From positions 1-64,000 of the forward strand of contig NZ_QEIJ01000011.1 in NCBI RefSeq assembly GCF_003095395.1: DNA of 64,000 bases, read 5' to 3'. A program made the position numbers and the translations under genes. The stretch is from Microbacterium sp. Gd 4-13 (lineage in GTDB: Bacteria > Actinomycetota > Actinomycetes > Actinomycetales > Microbacteriaceae). Positions within the stretch are counted from its first letter, which is position 1; the number at the start of each line of letters is the position of its first letter. The notes beneath the pieces were generated by a model. It searched no databases. It saw nothing but the letters and a program-made list of their open reading frames with translations, and was not told the DNA's origin. Of the stretch, positions 1 through 9,639 are shown piece after piece.

Positions 1-35
1 GGGGGACCCTGTGGGAGAGTAGGACACCGCCGGAC
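1..35 (+). rRNA. rrf: 5S rRNA, 3' end (partial)
   Basis: The first bases, ending in GACACCGCCGGAC, match the 3' strand of an actinobacterial 5S rRNA. The gene begins before the window. It is followed at once by a terminator, as expected for the end of an rRNA operon. The exact 3' end is uncertain by 1-2 nt. Confidence 0.85.
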
Positions 36-47
36 TTCTTTTCAGTG

Positions 48-78
48 AAATGGCCACCCAAAGTTGGGTGGCCATTTT
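48..78 (+). terminator. rRNA operon terminator
   Basis: A perfect 12-bp stem (AAATGGCCACCC with GGGTGGCCATTT) around a 6-nt loop is followed by a T-rich end. It lies directly after the 5S rRNA, so it probably ends the rRNA operon. Confidence 0.85.
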
Positions 79-120
79 GCGTTTACGGGCCCGTAAGCTG
101 GCCCACCAGGAGGACCCGCC

Positions 121-1584
121 ATGGCAACTGAAGACGCCGACGCTCCCCGTCGCGACGATCGCTCCGGACGGAGCGGTGATGCACGCCGCGACGCTGATCG
201 TCGTCCGCGCTCGGACAGACCGCGGTCTGAGGGGCGACCGTCGCGGGGCGGCACTCCTCGATCCGATAACCGTGCGGGGCGTGACGACCGCCCTGCGCGC
301 ACCGACCGTCCGCAGCGCGACGGTGCGCGCGCGCCCTACGGTGATCGGCCGCGTCGCGATGCCCCGCGCTCTGATTCCGGAGGGCGTCCGGCCGCGGGTC
401 GGTCGTACGGCTCGTCGGACCGGCCGAACCGCGATGCGCGCCCCGCGCGCGACGGTCGCCCTTCCTCAGCCGGACGTCCCGCCCGCGACGGCGCCTCCTC
501 TCGTGACGGTCGTCCTCCCCGCAGCGATGATCGCGGTGGTCGTCCTCCCCGCAGCGATGATCGTGGCGGCCGCCCCACGGGCGGCGCCGGCTACCGCGGA
601 GCGGGTGGCGGCGGTCGGCCGTCCTCGTCGTCCGACCGTGCGTCACGCCCGCCGGAGCGTTTCCGCGAGAGCGGCCCCGAACTCCCCGAAGACATCACCG
701 CACGCGATCTGCCCGCCCAGGCGCGCAATGAGCTGAAGACCCTCAGCAAGGAGAACGCGGAAGAGGTCGCGCGGCACCTGGCCATGGCCGCTCGTCTGAT
801 CGAAGACGACCCCGCCCTCGCGCACGAACATGCCCTCGCCGCCACGCGTCGCGCGGGCCGTATCGCGGTCGTCCGTGAGACCGCCGCCATCACCGCCTAC
901 GGCATCGGCGATTTCTCGCTTGCGCTTCGAGAACTCCGCACCTACCGCCGCATCTCCGGTCGTGACGATCAGATCGCGCTCCTCGTCGACAGCGAGCGTG
1001 GTGTGGGTCGTCCTGACCGTGGTCTCGAAGAGGGTCGTGGGGTCGATCGCTCGACGCTCCCCACGGAGGTGCGCGTCGAGCTTGCGATCGCCATGTCGGG
1101 TGCGCGGCTCGACCTCGGCGAGACCGAGCGTGCTCTGCAGGAGCTCGACATCCCCGAGCTCGATCCCGACCGTGCGTTCGAGTGGAGCCCTGCGCTCTTC
1201 GCCGCGCGCGCGGCGGTGCTCGAGGAGCTCGGCCGCGACGATGAGGCGCAGCTGTGGCGTCGGCGCGCCGACGTCGCCGCCGACGCCCTCGACGATGCGT
1301 CGGGTGTCGCCGACCACGAGGTGCTGATCGTCGACGAGACCGAGGACCCTGACGCCGTCATCCCGGCGGATCCCGATGAGGACACCGCCGACCAGGGGAT
1401 GTCGGACGCCTCCGACGCGGAGCCGGGAGAGGCTCCCGCCGAGGAGACTGACGCGGGCGAGCCCGTCGCGGTGTCCTCGAGCGACGAGAGCGGCGAGAGC
1501 GACGAGAGCGGCGAAGGCGGCGAGAGCGGCGAGAGCGACACGCGCGCCGCCGCCGACGACGAGACGGACGGCGAGGACCGCTGA
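121..1584 (+). CDS. TPR-like protein with long disordered ends
   Basis: A 487-residue protein of unknown function. Residues 1 to about 180 are low-complexity, rich in Arg, Asp, Ser, Gly and Pro, and include a 30-bp in-frame duplication coding GRPPRSDDRG twice. The middle (about 185-400) is alpha-helical and resembles tetratricopeptide-type repeats. The last 80 residues are strongly acidic with runs of SGESDES. The ATG at 121 has a strong AGGAGGA site 6 nt upstream; the stop overlaps the next start (TGATG). Position directly upstream of the HAD-IIA, tlyA and nadK genes is what I recall for other Microbacteriaceae, so it is probably a conserved family. A basic N-terminus with an acidic C-terminus suggests RNA or protein binding, but that is inference only. 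Confidence 0.8.
   Translation: MATEDADAPRRDDRSGRSGDARRDADRRPRSDRPRSEGRPSRGGTPRSDNRAGRDDRPARTDRPQRDGARAPYGDRPRRDAPRSDSGGRPAAGRSYGSSDRPNRDARPARDGRPSSAGRPARDGASSRDGRPPRSDDRGGRPPRSDDRGGRPTGGAGYRGAGGGGRPSSSSDRASRPPERFRESGPELPEDITARDLPAQARNELKTLSKENAEEVARHLAMAARLIEDDPALAHEHALAATRRAGRIAVVRETAAITAYGIGDFSLALRELRTYRRISGRDDQIALLVDSERGVGRPDRGLEEGRGVDRSTLPTEVRVELAIAMSGARLDLGETERALQELDIPELDPDRAFEWSPALFAARAAVLEELGRDDEAQLWRRRADVAADALDDASGVADHEVLIVDETEDPDAVIPADPDEDTADQGMSDASDAEPGEAPAEETDAGEPVAVSSSDESGESDESGEGGESGESDTRAAADDETDGEDR
508..567 (+). repeat. 30-bp tandem duplication inside the TPR-like gene
   Basis: Two adjacent 30-bp units, nearly identical, each encode GRPPRSDDRG within the disordered N-terminal part of the protein. 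The copy number could vary between strains by slippage. Confidence 0.75.
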
Positions 1585-2618
1585 TGTGGGGGCGCTCGTC
1601 GTCCACACCGACACCGTTGGAGGGTGTCGATGTGGTGCTCGCCGACCTCGACGGTGTGGTGTACGCCGGCCCGGGGCCGATCCCGCACGCGGTGGAGAGT
1701 CTCAACCGCGCAGCATCCGACCGCCGTGTGGGGTTCATCACGAACAACGCGTCGCGAACGGATGCGTCGGTCGCCGCGCACCTCGTAGAGCTGGGCCTCA
1801 CCGCGACGCGCGCCGATGACATCGTCACGAGCCCGCAGGCCGCCATGACGTTGCTCGCCGATCTCGTCGCGCCGGGCTCGACGGTGCTCGTCGTCGGTGG
1901 CGAGGGGCTCGTCGTGGAGGTCGAGAAGGCGGGCTTCGTCGTCACGCGTTCCGCGGACGATGCGCCGGCCGCCGTGGTGCAGGGGTTCGCCCCCGATGTG
2001 GCATGGGTGCACCTCGCGGAGGCGGCGTTCGCACTGAAAACGTCGGTCGAAGATGGTGGCATCCCCTGGGTTGCGACCAACACCGACTGGACGATCCCGC
2101 AGGCGCGCGGCATCGCCCCGGGAAACGGCACTCTGGTGTCGGCCGTCCACACCGCGGTCGGACGTCTGGCGACGGTAGCCGGCAAGCCCGAGGTGCCGAT
2201 CTTCCGCGAGGCGGAGAAGCGTTTCGACGCGTCGACTCCGCTGTTCATCGGCGACCGCCTCGATACCGACATCAAGGGCGCCGTCGCCGCGGGTATGCGG
2301 TCGGTGCACGTTCTCACCGGGATCGATCGTCCCAAGCACCTGCTCGCGGCGCCTCCCGATTCGCGCCCCGACTTCATCGTGAGCGATCTGCGCGAGATGT
2401 TCGAGCCGTACCCGGCGACCGTCGTGAAGGGCGCGCGCACCACGGTGGGCTCGGCGACGGTCGAGATCGACGGCGCGGATCTGCGGATCGTCTCGGAGGG
2501 CGACCGCCCCGTCGACCTCGTGCGGGCCGGGGCCGCGGCCGTGTGGAATTCCGGGCGGGCGATCTTCGGGTTCCGCGTGCCGGAGCGTCTGTACGCCGAC
2601 CCGTTCTGGCGGCCGTGA
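1584..2618 (+). CDS. HAD-IIA family hydrolase (NagD-like phosphatase)
   Basis: A cytoplasmic phosphatase of the haloacid dehalogenase superfamily, subclass IIA, 344 residues. Motif I is DLDGVV (Asp21 nucleophile, Asp23 acid/base), motif II is in FITNNAS (51-57), and motif III/IV is GDRLDTD (223-229). This matches NagD/PGP-type enzymes, which hydrolyse small sugar or nucleotide phosphates; the substrate cannot be told from sequence. The C-terminal 60 residues form an extra domain. The ATG overlaps the stop of the gene upstream, so the two are translationally coupled and probably in one operon with the genes that follow. Confidence 0.9.
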   Translation: MWGRSSSTPTPLEGVDVVLADLDGVVYAGPGPIPHAVESLNRAASDRRVGFITNNASRTDASVAAHLVELGLTATRADDIVTSPQAAMTLLADLVAPGSTVLVVGGEGLVVEVEKAGFVVTRSADDAPAAVVQGFAPDVAWVHLAEAAFALKTSVEDGGIPWVATNTDWTIPQARGIAPGNGTLVSAVHTAVGRLATVAGKPEVPIFREAEKRFDASTPLFIGDRLDTDIKGAVAAGMRSVHVLTGIDRPKHLLAAPPDSRPDFIVSDLREMFEPYPATVVKGARTTVGSATVEIDGADLRIVSEGDRPVDLVRAGAAAVWNSGRAIFGFRVPERLYADPFWRP

Positions 2619-2624
2619 GGTCGT

Positions 2625-2630
2625 TACGAT
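2625..2630 (+). promoter_or_regulatory. -10 element TACGAT for a leaderless start
   Basis: TACGAT is followed after exactly 6 nt by the ATG at 2637, so a transcript would begin at or next to the start codon. No clear -35 is seen. It would give the small gene and tlyA their own promoter inside the operon. Confidence 0.5.
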
Positions 2631-2636
2631 AGCTGG

Positions 2637-2813
2637 ATGACCGACGCCAACCGCACGGAGGACGCCGGGCCCGAGGGTTCGGAGCTGATCAGTCGGCTGC
2701 GCATCATCGAGGGGCAACCGCTGGGCGATCGCGCCGCCGCCTACGCGTCGCTGCACGACGAGCTGGCCCGTCGCCTCGAGTCCGGACCCACCGATCACCA
2801 CGTGAGCGGATGA
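2637..2813 (+). CDS. small conserved-type protein, 58 aa
   Basis: A 58-residue helical protein starting MTDANRTEDAGPEG, with the segment ELISRLRIIEGQPLGDRAAA and ending ARRLESGPTDHHVSG. Short proteins of this kind commonly sit between the HAD-IIA phosphatase and tlyA in actinobacteria; their role is unknown. The ATG lies 6 nt after a TACGAT -10 hexamer, and the stop overlaps the tlyA start (ATGA), so it is placed like a real gene. No other open frame covers the gap. It may be a partner or regulator of TlyA, but nothing in the sequence shows that. Confidence 0.75.
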   Translation: MTDANRTEDAGPEGSELISRLRIIEGQPLGDRAAAYASLHDELARRLESGPTDHHVSG

Positions 2814-3610
2814 CGGCGCGTCTCGACGCGGAGCTTGCCCGCCGCGGCCTGGCGCGTTCGCGTACTCAGGCCGCACAGCTGATCGCCGATGGGCTGGTGA
2901 GCGTCGACGGCGGCATCGTGGTGAAGCCGTCGGCGCGCATCGACGACGAGGCGCAGCTCGCGGTCGCCGCATCCGACCACTACGTCAGTCGTGCCGCGCA
3001 CAAGCTGCTCGCCGGTCTCGACGCGTTCGACATCGCCGTGGAAGACCGGGTCGCGCTGGACATGGGCGCATCGACCGGGGGGTTCACCCAGGTGCTGCGC
3101 GAGCGCGGTGCGCGACCGGTGCTGGCCGTCGACGTCGGTCACGGGCAGCTCGACCCTCTCCTCGCCCTCGACCCCGACGTCGTGTCGATCGAAGGGTTCA
3201 ACGTCAGGTACATGGATGCGGCGATCCTCGCGTCCGCGACGGGGGTCGCTGAGCGCCCCTCCGTCGTCACCGGCGACCTCTCTTTCATCTCGCTCACGCA
3301 CGTCCTTCCCGCCGTCGTCGCCACCGCGGCCGAGAACGCCGACATCGTGCTGCTGATCAAACCGCAGTTCGAGGTCGGACGCACCGCGGTCAAGGGCGGG
3401 CTCGTGACAGACCCCGATCTCCGCGCGGACGCCGTGTCGACCGTGCTGTGGTCCGCATGGGATGCGGGCCTGCGGACGGCGGGGCTCATCGCTTCTCCGA
3501 TCGCCGGTCTGCACGGCAATCGGGAGTATGTGGTCCACCTCGCGACGTCGTGGGGGAGCGATCCGTCAGAATGGGGAAGCACCGTGAACGAACTGACCGG
3601 AAGCCGATGA
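2810..3610 (+). CDS. tlyA: TlyA family rRNA 2'-O-methyltransferase
   Basis: A 266-residue protein with an N-terminal S4 RNA-binding domain (residues 1-60) joined to an FtsJ-like SAM methyltransferase domain. The SAM site is DMGASTGGFT (84-93), and SRAAHKL (60-66) holds the first Lys of the K-D-K-E type catalytic set. TlyA proteins methylate 2'-hydroxyls of 16S and 23S rRNA, which affects capreomycin sensitivity in mycobacteria. The ATG overlaps the stop of the 58-aa gene, and the stop overlaps the NAD kinase start. Confidence 0.93.
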   Translation: MTARLDAELARRGLARSRTQAAQLIADGLVSVDGGIVVKPSARIDDEAQLAVAASDHYVSRAAHKLLAGLDAFDIAVEDRVALDMGASTGGFTQVLRERGARPVLAVDVGHGQLDPLLALDPDVVSIEGFNVRYMDAAILASATGVAERPSVVTGDLSFISLTHVLPAVVATAAENADIVLLIKPQFEVGRTAVKGGLVTDPDLRADAVSTVLWSAWDAGLRTAGLIASPIAGLHGNREYVVHLATSWGSDPSEWGSTVNELTGSR

Positions 3611-4527
3611 CACCCAGCGATCGCAACATCCTCGTGGTCGCCCACGCGCGCCGAGACGACACCGTCGACGCCGCGAGGCGCGTGGTCTCCGCCCTTCGAC
3701 AGGCGGGTGCTCGCGCCGTGTTCTCGCGCGACGACCGCGACGACCTCGAGGGCGCGTTCCCGCTCGACGGTGTCGGCACCCTCGGGGAGGATGTCGCGGT
3801 CGGCGAGATCGAACTCGCGATCGTGCTCGGCGGCGACGGCACCATCCTCCGCGCTGCCGAGCTCGTCCGCGGGGGGACGGCGCCCGTCCTCGGCATCAAC
3901 ATGGGTCACGTCGGGTTCCTCGCCGAGAGCGAGCGCGACGACATGGACGACGCCGTCCGCCGGGTCATCGACCGCGACTACCGTGTCGAGGAGCGCCTCG
4001 CGCTGTCGGTGCGGGTCAAGGACTCCACCGACGCCGTGATCTACGAGACGTGGGCGCTGAACGAGGCCACCGTCGAGAAGGCCAGTCGCGAAAGAATGCT
4101 GGAGGTCGTGATCGAGGTCGACGGGCGTCCGTTGTCGTCGTTCGGCTGCGACGGCGTCGTGGTCGCCACGCCCACCGGGTCGACCGCTTACAACTTCTCG
4201 GCGGGAGGACCCGTGATCTGGCCGTCCGTCGAGGCGATCGCCGTCGTGCCGCTCTCGGCGCACGCCCTCTTCGCGCGTCCGCTCGTCGTCGGGCCCGAGG
4301 CCCCGATCGCCATCGAGGTGCTCGAACGCACGAGCGGTGTCGGCATCCTGTGGTGCGACGGTCGCCGTTCGCACGAACTGCCGCCGGGTGCGCGGGTCGT
4401 CGTCCGCCGCTCCAGCGAGCCCGTGCGGTTGGCGCGGCTCCACCCGCCCGCATTCACCGACCGCCTCGTGCGGAAGTTCCGTCTCCCCGTGACCGGGTGG
4501 CGCGGACCGGCTCCGGAGATCTCATGA
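3607..4527 (+). CDS. nadK: NAD kinase
   Basis: Phosphorylates NAD+ to NADP+. The 306-residue protein has the diagnostic GGDGT motif (75-79), NMGHVGFL (98-105) and TPTGSTAYNFSAGGP (about 188-202), all standard for bacterial NAD kinases. The frame stays open further upstream, but the ATG at 3607 overlaps the tlyA stop as ATGA and gives the usual length, so I chose it. The stop in turn overlaps recN. The tlyA-nadK-recN order is conserved in actinobacteria. Confidence 0.95.
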   Translation: MTPSDRNILVVAHARRDDTVDAARRVVSALRQAGARAVFSRDDRDDLEGAFPLDGVGTLGEDVAVGEIELAIVLGGDGTILRAAELVRGGTAPVLGINMGHVGFLAESERDDMDDAVRRVIDRDYRVEERLALSVRVKDSTDAVIYETWALNEATVEKASRERMLEVVIEVDGRPLSSFGCDGVVVATPTGSTAYNFSAGGPVIWPSVEAIAVVPLSAHALFARPLVVGPEAPIAIEVLERTSGVGILWCDGRRSHELPPGARVVVRRSSEPVRLARLHPPAFTDRLVRKFRLPVTGWRGPAPEIS

Positions 4528-6221
4528 TCGAGGAGATGCGACTGCGCGACCTCGGCGTCATCGCCGAGGCGACGCTGCCGATCGGTCCGGGTTTCACCGC
4601 GATCACCGGCGAGACCGGTGCCGGCAAGACCATGGTCGTCACGGGGCTCGGACTCCTGCTCGGCAACCGCGCCGACTCGGGCGCCGTGCGCTCCGGGGCG
4701 GCGCAGGCCGCCGTCGACGGCGTGTGGAGCGTTCCGGAAGACGGCGCCGTCGTCGACCGCGTCCGCGAGGCCGGCGGCGACGTCGAACCCCTCGGCGACG
4801 GCCAGGCCGAGCTCTACCTCGGACGCACCGTGTCGAGCGAGGGCCGAGGACGCGCCACCGTCGGCGGGCGCAGTGCCCCCGCCGGGGTGCTCGCCGAACT
4901 CGCCGACTCCCTCGTGGTCGTCCACGGGCAGTCCGACCAGTTGCGCCTGCGCTCCGCCGTCGCGCAGCGCGACGCACTCGACCGTTTCGGCGGCGCCCCG
5001 GTGGCCGCCGCCCTCGCCGACTACCGCGCCGGATACGAGCACTGGCGCGCCCTCGATGCGACGCTGACCGAGCTGCAGGACGACCGCGACGTCCGCGGCC
5101 GCGAGGCCGACGAGCTGCGCGCGGCGCTCGCCGAGATCGAGGCCGTCGCCCCGCTCCCCGGTGAGGACGTCGATCTGGCACAGCGCGCCGAGCGCCTCGC
5201 GAACGCGGAGGAGCTGCGGCTGGCCGCGGCCACCGCGCACGAAGCCCTCTCGAGCGAGATGGACGCCGCCGACGCGACCGCGCTCGTCGCCGACGCTCGC
5301 CGATCGCTCGAGCGCGGCAGCACCCACGACGCGACCCTCGAGTCCCTCGCAGAGCAGGCCGCCGACGTCGGCTACCGGATCGCCGACCTCGCCGCCGCCG
5401 TCTCCGCCTACCTCGCCGATCTCGACGAGTCGGGTCCGCACGAGCTGGCGGCGACCGAGGAGCGGCGCGCGGCTCTCTCGGGCCTAGCCCGTGCCCACGG
5501 CTCGGTCGACGCGGCGATCGCACTGCTCGAGACCGGGTCGGCCCGTCTCGCCGAACTCGACGACGACGGCGACCGCATCGAGCGCCTGACGGCGGAACGG
5601 GATGCCGCGGCCGCCGCGCTCGACGTCGCCGCCGCCGCCCTGACGGCCGAGCGCGAGGCCGCGGCCCTCCGGCTCGGTGCGCTCGTGACCGACGAGCTGC
5701 ACGCCCTGGCTCTTCCCGATGCGACGCTCGTCGTCGAGGTGGCTCCGGGAGCGGCGAGCACCCACGGTCGCGACGACGTCACGATCCTCCTCGCGCCGCA
5801 TCCGGGTGCCGACCCGCGCCCCGTCGCTCGGGGGGCTTCCGGAGGGGAGCTCAGCCGCGTGATGCTCGCGATCGAGGTCGTCATCGCGGGAGTGGATCCC
5901 GTGCCGACGTTCGTCTTCGACGAGGTCGACGCCGGGATCGGCGGTGCCGCCGCGATCGAGGTCGGGCGGCGACTCGCCCGGCTCGCCGAGTCGTCGCAGG
6001 TGATCGTCGTGACCCACCTCGCTCAGGTGGCGGCGTTCGCGGGCAACCATCTCTCGGTCGTGAAGAGCAACGACGGGTCGGTCACGGCGTCGAGCGTGAA
6101 GCGTCTGGAGGGGGCCGAGCGCGAGGCCGAGATGGCGCGCCTGCTTTCGGGACTGGCCGACTCGGACGCCGCTCTCACCCACGCCCGCGAGCTTCTCGAC
6201 ACGGCACGCGCGCCGCGGTGA
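4524..6221 (+). CDS. recN: DNA repair protein RecN
   Basis: An SMC-like ATPase of 565 residues involved in double-strand break repair. The Walker A motif GETGAGKT is at 29-36 and the long middle is rich in Ala, Glu, Asp and Arg as a coiled-coil arm. The C-terminal part carries the ABC signature region ([14 protein letters not shown]) and Walker B ([12 protein letters not shown]). The ATG overlaps the nadK stop (ATGA). The open frame extends upstream, but that part is out of register with any RecN and overlaps nadK. Confidence 0.95.
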   Translation: MIEEMRLRDLGVIAEATLPIGPGFTAITGETGAGKTMVVTGLGLLLGNRADSGAVRSGAAQAAVDGVWSVPEDGAVVDRVREAGGDVEPLGDGQAELYLGRTVSSEGRGRATVGGRSAPAGVLAELADSLVVVHGQSDQLRLRSAVAQRDALDRFGGAPVAAALADYRAGYEHWRALDATLTELQDDRDVRGREADELRAALAEIEAVAPLPGEDVDLAQRAERLANAEELRLAAATAHEALSSEMDAADATALVADARRSLERGSTHDATLESLAEQAADVGYRIADLAAAVSAYLADLDESGPHELAATEERRAALSGLARAHGSVDAAIALLETGSARLAELDDDGDRIERLTAERDAAAAALDVAAAALTAEREAAALRLGALVTDELHALALPDATLVVEVAPGAASTHGRDDVTILLAPHPGADPRPVARGASGGELSRVMLAIEVVIAGVDPVPTFVFDEVDAGIGGAAAIEVGRRLARLAESSQVIVVTHLAQVAAFAGNHLSVVKSNDGSVTASSVKRLEGAEREAEMARLLSGLADSDAALTHARELLDTARAPR

Positions 6222-6313
6222 GCGCGGGCGACGCCTCGGCCGACGCTGGTCGTCACAGTCCCGGCGCGTCGACGGCGGGCTCGCTGGCGAGCGGACTGAT
6301 AGCATGGAAGCCC

Positions 6314-8011
6314 GTGACGGACTCTTCATCTACGGGCATCTCTTCCAGCAAGACCACCAAGCACATCTTCGTGACCGGGGGCGTGGTCTCCTCGCTCGGC
6401 AAGGGCCTCACGGCCGCCAGTCTCGGCAATCTTCTGACCGCGCGCGGCCTGCACGTCGTGATGCAGAAGCTCGATCCGTACCTCAACGTCGATCCGGGCA
6501 CGATGAACCCGTTCCAGCACGGCGAGGTCTTCGTGACCGACGACGGCGCTGAGACCGACCTCGACATCGGGCACTACGAGCGGTTCCTCGACATCGAGCT
6601 CAGCCAGGCTGCGAACGTCACGACCGGCCAGGTCTACTCGGAGGTCATCGCGCGCGAGCGGCGCGGCGAATACCTCGGCGACACGGTGCAGGTCATCCCG
6701 CACATCACCGACGAGATCAAGCGACGCATGCGTCTGCAGGCCAGCGAAGATCCGCAGCCCGACGTCATCATCACCGAGATCGGCGGAACGGTCGGCGACA
6801 TCGAGTCGCAGCCGTTCATCGAGTCCGCTCGACAGATTCGGCACGAACTCGGCCGCGGCAACGTCTTCTTCGTCCACGTCTCCCTCGTTCCGTTCATGGG
6901 GGCGTCGGGCGAGCAGAAGACCAAGCCGACGCAGCACTCGGTCGCCGCTCTCCGATCGATCGGTATCCAGCCCGACGCGCTGGTGCTGCGCAGCGACCGG
7001 CCGGTGACCGAGTCGAACAAGCGCAAGATCGCGCTCATGTGCGACGTCGACGAGGACGCCGTCGTGAACGCGGTCGACGTGCCCAGCATCTACGACATCC
7101 CGTCGATGCTGCACGACCAGGGGCTCGACGAATACCTCGTCCGTTCCCTCGGGCTGAGCGAGGCTGCCGACGTCGACTGGTCGCGCTGGCAGAAGGTGCT
7201 GCAGGCGGTGCACAACCCCAAGCACGAGGTGACCATCGGCCTGGTCGGCAAGTACATCGACCTGCCCGACGCCTACCTGTCGGTGACCGAGGCGCTCAAG
7301 GCCGGTGGGTTCGCGCACGAGGCCCACGTCACCGTCACCTGGATCCCCTCCGACCTGTGCGAGACGCCCGAGGGTGCCGAGAAGGCGCTCGGCGGACTCG
7401 ACGGCATCGTGATCCCCGGCGGCTTCGGCATCCGCGGTATCGAAGGCAAGCTCGGGGCGCTCAAGTTCGCCCGGGAGCAGGGCATCCCGACCCTCGGCAT
7501 CTGCCTGGGGCTGCAGTGCATCGTCGTCGAGTACGCCCGTCATGTCGCCGGTCTCGAGGGCGCGTCCTCGAGCGAGTTCGACCCCGACAGTCCGCACCCG
7601 GTCGTCGCGACGATGGCCGAGCAGGTCGACATCCTCGACCGCGGCGATCTGGGCGGCACCATGCGCCTCGGGCTGTACCCGGCCGACCTCGCCGCGGGCT
7701 CGGTCGCCGAGGAGGTGTACGGCGCCTCCCGGGTGTCGGAGCGCCACCGTCACCGCTACGAGGTCAACAACGCCTACCGCGAGCAGCTCGCCGCGGCGGG
7801 CCTGGTGTTCTCCGGGCTCAACCCCGATCTCGACCTGGTCGAGTACGTCGAGCTCCCGCGCGACGTGCACCCGTACTACATCGCCACGCAGGCGCACCCC
7901 GAGCTCCGCTCGCGCCCGACCGCGCCGCATCCGCTCTTCCGCGGCCTTGTCGGCGCCGCGCTCGACCGTCACCGTGCGAGCGAGCTGTTCGACGTCGAGG
8001 AGTCGGCGTGA
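6314..8011 (+). CDS. pyrG: CTP synthase
   Basis: Makes CTP from UTP, ATP and glutamine. The 565-residue protein has the synthetase domain ([20 protein letters not shown] near residues 16-35) and a class I glutamine amidotransferase domain with Cys397 in GICLGLQ and the His528/Glu530 pair in AHPEL. I placed the start at GTG 6314 (VTDSSSTG...), which gives the family length; the frame is open back to 6218, but that would add an unlikely tail. A TAGCAT hexamer sits 8 nt before this GTG, so the transcript may be leaderless or nearly so. Confidence 0.94.
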   Translation: MTDSSSTGISSSKTTKHIFVTGGVVSSLGKGLTAASLGNLLTARGLHVVMQKLDPYLNVDPGTMNPFQHGEVFVTDDGAETDLDIGHYERFLDIELSQAANVTTGQVYSEVIARERRGEYLGDTVQVIPHITDEIKRRMRLQASEDPQPDVIITEIGGTVGDIESQPFIESARQIRHELGRGNVFFVHVSLVPFMGASGEQKTKPTQHSVAALRSIGIQPDALVLRSDRPVTESNKRKIALMCDVDEDAVVNAVDVPSIYDIPSMLHDQGLDEYLVRSLGLSEAADVDWSRWQKVLQAVHNPKHEVTIGLVGKYIDLPDAYLSVTEALKAGGFAHEAHVTVTWIPSDLCETPEGAEKALGGLDGIVIPGGFGIRGIEGKLGALKFAREQGIPTLGICLGLQCIVVEYARHVAGLEGASSSEFDPDSPHPVVATMAEQVDILDRGDLGGTMRLGLYPADLAAGSVAEEVYGASRVSERHRHRYEVNNAYREQLAAAGLVFSGLNPDLDLVEYVELPRDVHPYYIATQAHPELRSRPTAPHPLFRGLVGAALDRHRASELFDVEESA

Positions 8012-8616
8012 CGGATGCCGCGGGTTCGGGGACCGTCGCGGGACTCCGCGACGAGTCGGTCGAGTCCGAGGTGGTGGATTCCGAGAAGGTCTACACCGGT
8101 CGGGTGTGGGACGTCCGCTCCGACACCGTGCGATACGGCGACGGTGAGATCGTGCGGCAGTACGTCGACCATCCGGGCGCAGCGGCGGTCGTCGCGATCG
8201 ACGACGAGGATCGCGTCGTGCTCATCCAGCAGTACCGCCACCCCGTGCGGTTGCGCGAGTGGGAGATCCCGGCCGGGCTTCTCGACGTGGCGGGGGAGCC
8301 GCCCGCGGATTCGGTGAAGCGCGAGCTCGCCGAGGAGGTCGACCTCGTCGCCCGTCGCTGGCAGCCGCTGCTGAAGATGTACACCTCGCCCGGCGGCAAC
8401 AACGAGGTGCTGCACATCTTCCTCGCCCGCGATCTCGAGGCCGCTCCCGCCGCGTTCGACCGCGAGGACGAGGAGGCCGACATCCGTGTGGAGCGGGTTG
8501 CGCTCGCCGAGGTCGTCGACGGGATCATCGAGGGCCGGTTCGGCAACGCGATCCTCATCGCCGGCGTGATGGCGGCTGCCGAGGTGCTCAGGCGGGAAGC
8601 CGCCGCGGAGCACTGA
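8008..8616 (+). CDS. NUDIX hydrolase, ADP-ribose pyrophosphatase type
   Basis: A 202-residue hydrolase of nucleoside diphosphates linked to another moiety; the family member in this position is usually an ADP-ribose diphosphatase. The Nudix box is residues 90-112 (G-x5-E-x7-RELAEEV); the last Gly of the consensus is Asp here. The region before it (REWEIPAG) fits ADP-ribose pyrophosphatases. GTG 8008 overlaps the pyrG stop as GTGA, showing coupling to pyrG; xerD follows after 1 nt. Confidence 0.88.
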   Translation: MTDAAGSGTVAGLRDESVESEVVDSEKVYTGRVWDVRSDTVRYGDGEIVRQYVDHPGAAAVVAIDDEDRVVLIQQYRHPVRLREWEIPAGLLDVAGEPPADSVKRELAEEVDLVARRWQPLLKMYTSPGGNNEVLHIFLARDLEAAPAAFDREDEEADIRVERVALAEVVDGIIEGRFGNAILIAGVMAAAEVLRREAAAEH

Positions 8617-8617
8617 C

Positions 8618-9541
8618 GTGCGCATCGAGCGGGCGGTCGACGCGTACCTGCGGCACGTCTCACTCGAACGGGGTCTCTCCGAGCACACGCAGGAGGCCTA
8701 CCGGCGCGACCTCGCGGTGTATGCCGAATGGCTGGCCGAGCGCGGAGTCGCCGATACGTCGGGGGTGATGACGGCGATGGTCGCCGAGTTCGCGGCCGAG
8801 CGGGCGTCGGCCCACCCGCCCCCGGCGTCGTCGTCGCTCGCGCGCCTGCAGTCGTCGGTGCGGGGCCTGCATCGGTACCTCGTGCGCGAAGGCACCGAGA
8901 CCGAGGACCCCAGCGGTCGGCTGCGCCCACCGAAGGCCGCGCGGCGGCTGCCGAAGGCGCTCACGGTGACCCAGATCGAAGAGCTGCTGGATGCCGCGGG
9001 CCCTGCGCCCGGCGACGACGTGCCCGCCGAGCCGGCCGCCGTTCGTGACCGGGCGCTGATCGAGCTGCTCTACGCGACCGGGGCGCGCGTGTCGGAGGTC
9101 GTGCAGCTCGATGTCGACGATCTCGCCCACGGCGACGTCGTCCGGGTGCGCGGCAAGGGCGACAAGGAGCGCATCGTGCCCGTCGGCTCGTACGCGCGTG
9201 CCGCCGTCGACGCGTACCTGACGCGGGTGCGCCCGGCGCTCGCCGCCCGGGGTCACTCGTCACCCCGGCTGTTCCTGGGCGTTCGCGGCGCCCCGTTGTC
9301 TCGGCAGAGCGCATGGCTCGTCATCCAGCAGGCTGCCGAACGCGCCGGCCTCGAGGCGCATGTCTCGCCGCACACGTTCCGGCATTCGTTCGCCACGCAC
9401 CTTCTGCAGGGCGGAGCCGACGTGCGCGTCGTGCAGGAGCTTTTGGGGCACGCCTCCGTCGCGACGACGCAGATCTACACGCACGTCAGCGTCGAGGCGC
9501 TCCGCGACGTGTACGCCACGTCGCATCCGCGTGCTCGCTGA
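8618..9541 (+). CDS. xerD: site-specific tyrosine recombinase XerD
   Basis: Resolves chromosome dimers at dif together with XerC. The 307-residue protein has the SAM-like core-binding N-terminus (1-105) and the catalytic domain with Arg157 (GARVSE), Lys180 (RGKGDKER), His252 and Arg255 (HTFRH), His278 (LGHAS) and Tyr287 (IYTHV). All active residues are present and the length is standard. The location after pyrG and a NUDIX gene, and before parA/scpAB, is the usual actinobacterial place for xerD, so this is a housekeeping gene and not a phage integrase. Confidence 0.93.
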   Translation: MRIERAVDAYLRHVSLERGLSEHTQEAYRRDLAVYAEWLAERGVADTSGVMTAMVAEFAAERASAHPPPASSSLARLQSSVRGLHRYLVREGTETEDPSGRLRPPKAARRLPKALTVTQIEELLDAAGPAPGDDVPAEPAAVRDRALIELLYATGARVSEVVQLDVDDLAHGDVVRVRGKGDKERIVPVGSYARAAVDAYLTRVRPALAARGHSSPRLFLGVRGAPLSRQSAWLVIQQAAERAGLEAHVSPHTFRHSFATHLLQGGADVRVVQELLGHASVATTQIYTHVSVEALRDVYATSHPRAR

Positions 9542-9595
9542 GCGGGCGGGTGTTTCCACCCTGTGACTTTCCTGGACGAGGTGGGGGATCACGGG

Positions 9596-9601
9596 TAGCG
9601 T
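9596..9601 (+). promoter_or_regulatory. -10 element TAGCGT for the M28 peptidase gene
   Basis: TAGCGT lies 38 nt before the GTG start, with a GAAGGAG ribosome binding site at 9624-9630. No strong -35 is visible. Confidence 0.4.
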
Positions 9602-9639
9602 GCCTTCAACCCCCAGGTAGGTCGAAGGAGAACCGTATC

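Noticed and set aside
83-2972. Long minus-strand frames opposite the first genes
   Set aside because: They are Arg/Pro/Ala-rich shadows caused by high G+C third positions; the plus strand has clear families, ribosome sites and overlaps.
8618-9541. Phage integrase for the tRNA-Pro island
   Set aside because: The recombinase is XerD by sequence and by its conserved place after pyrG; it lies 13 kb from the island.
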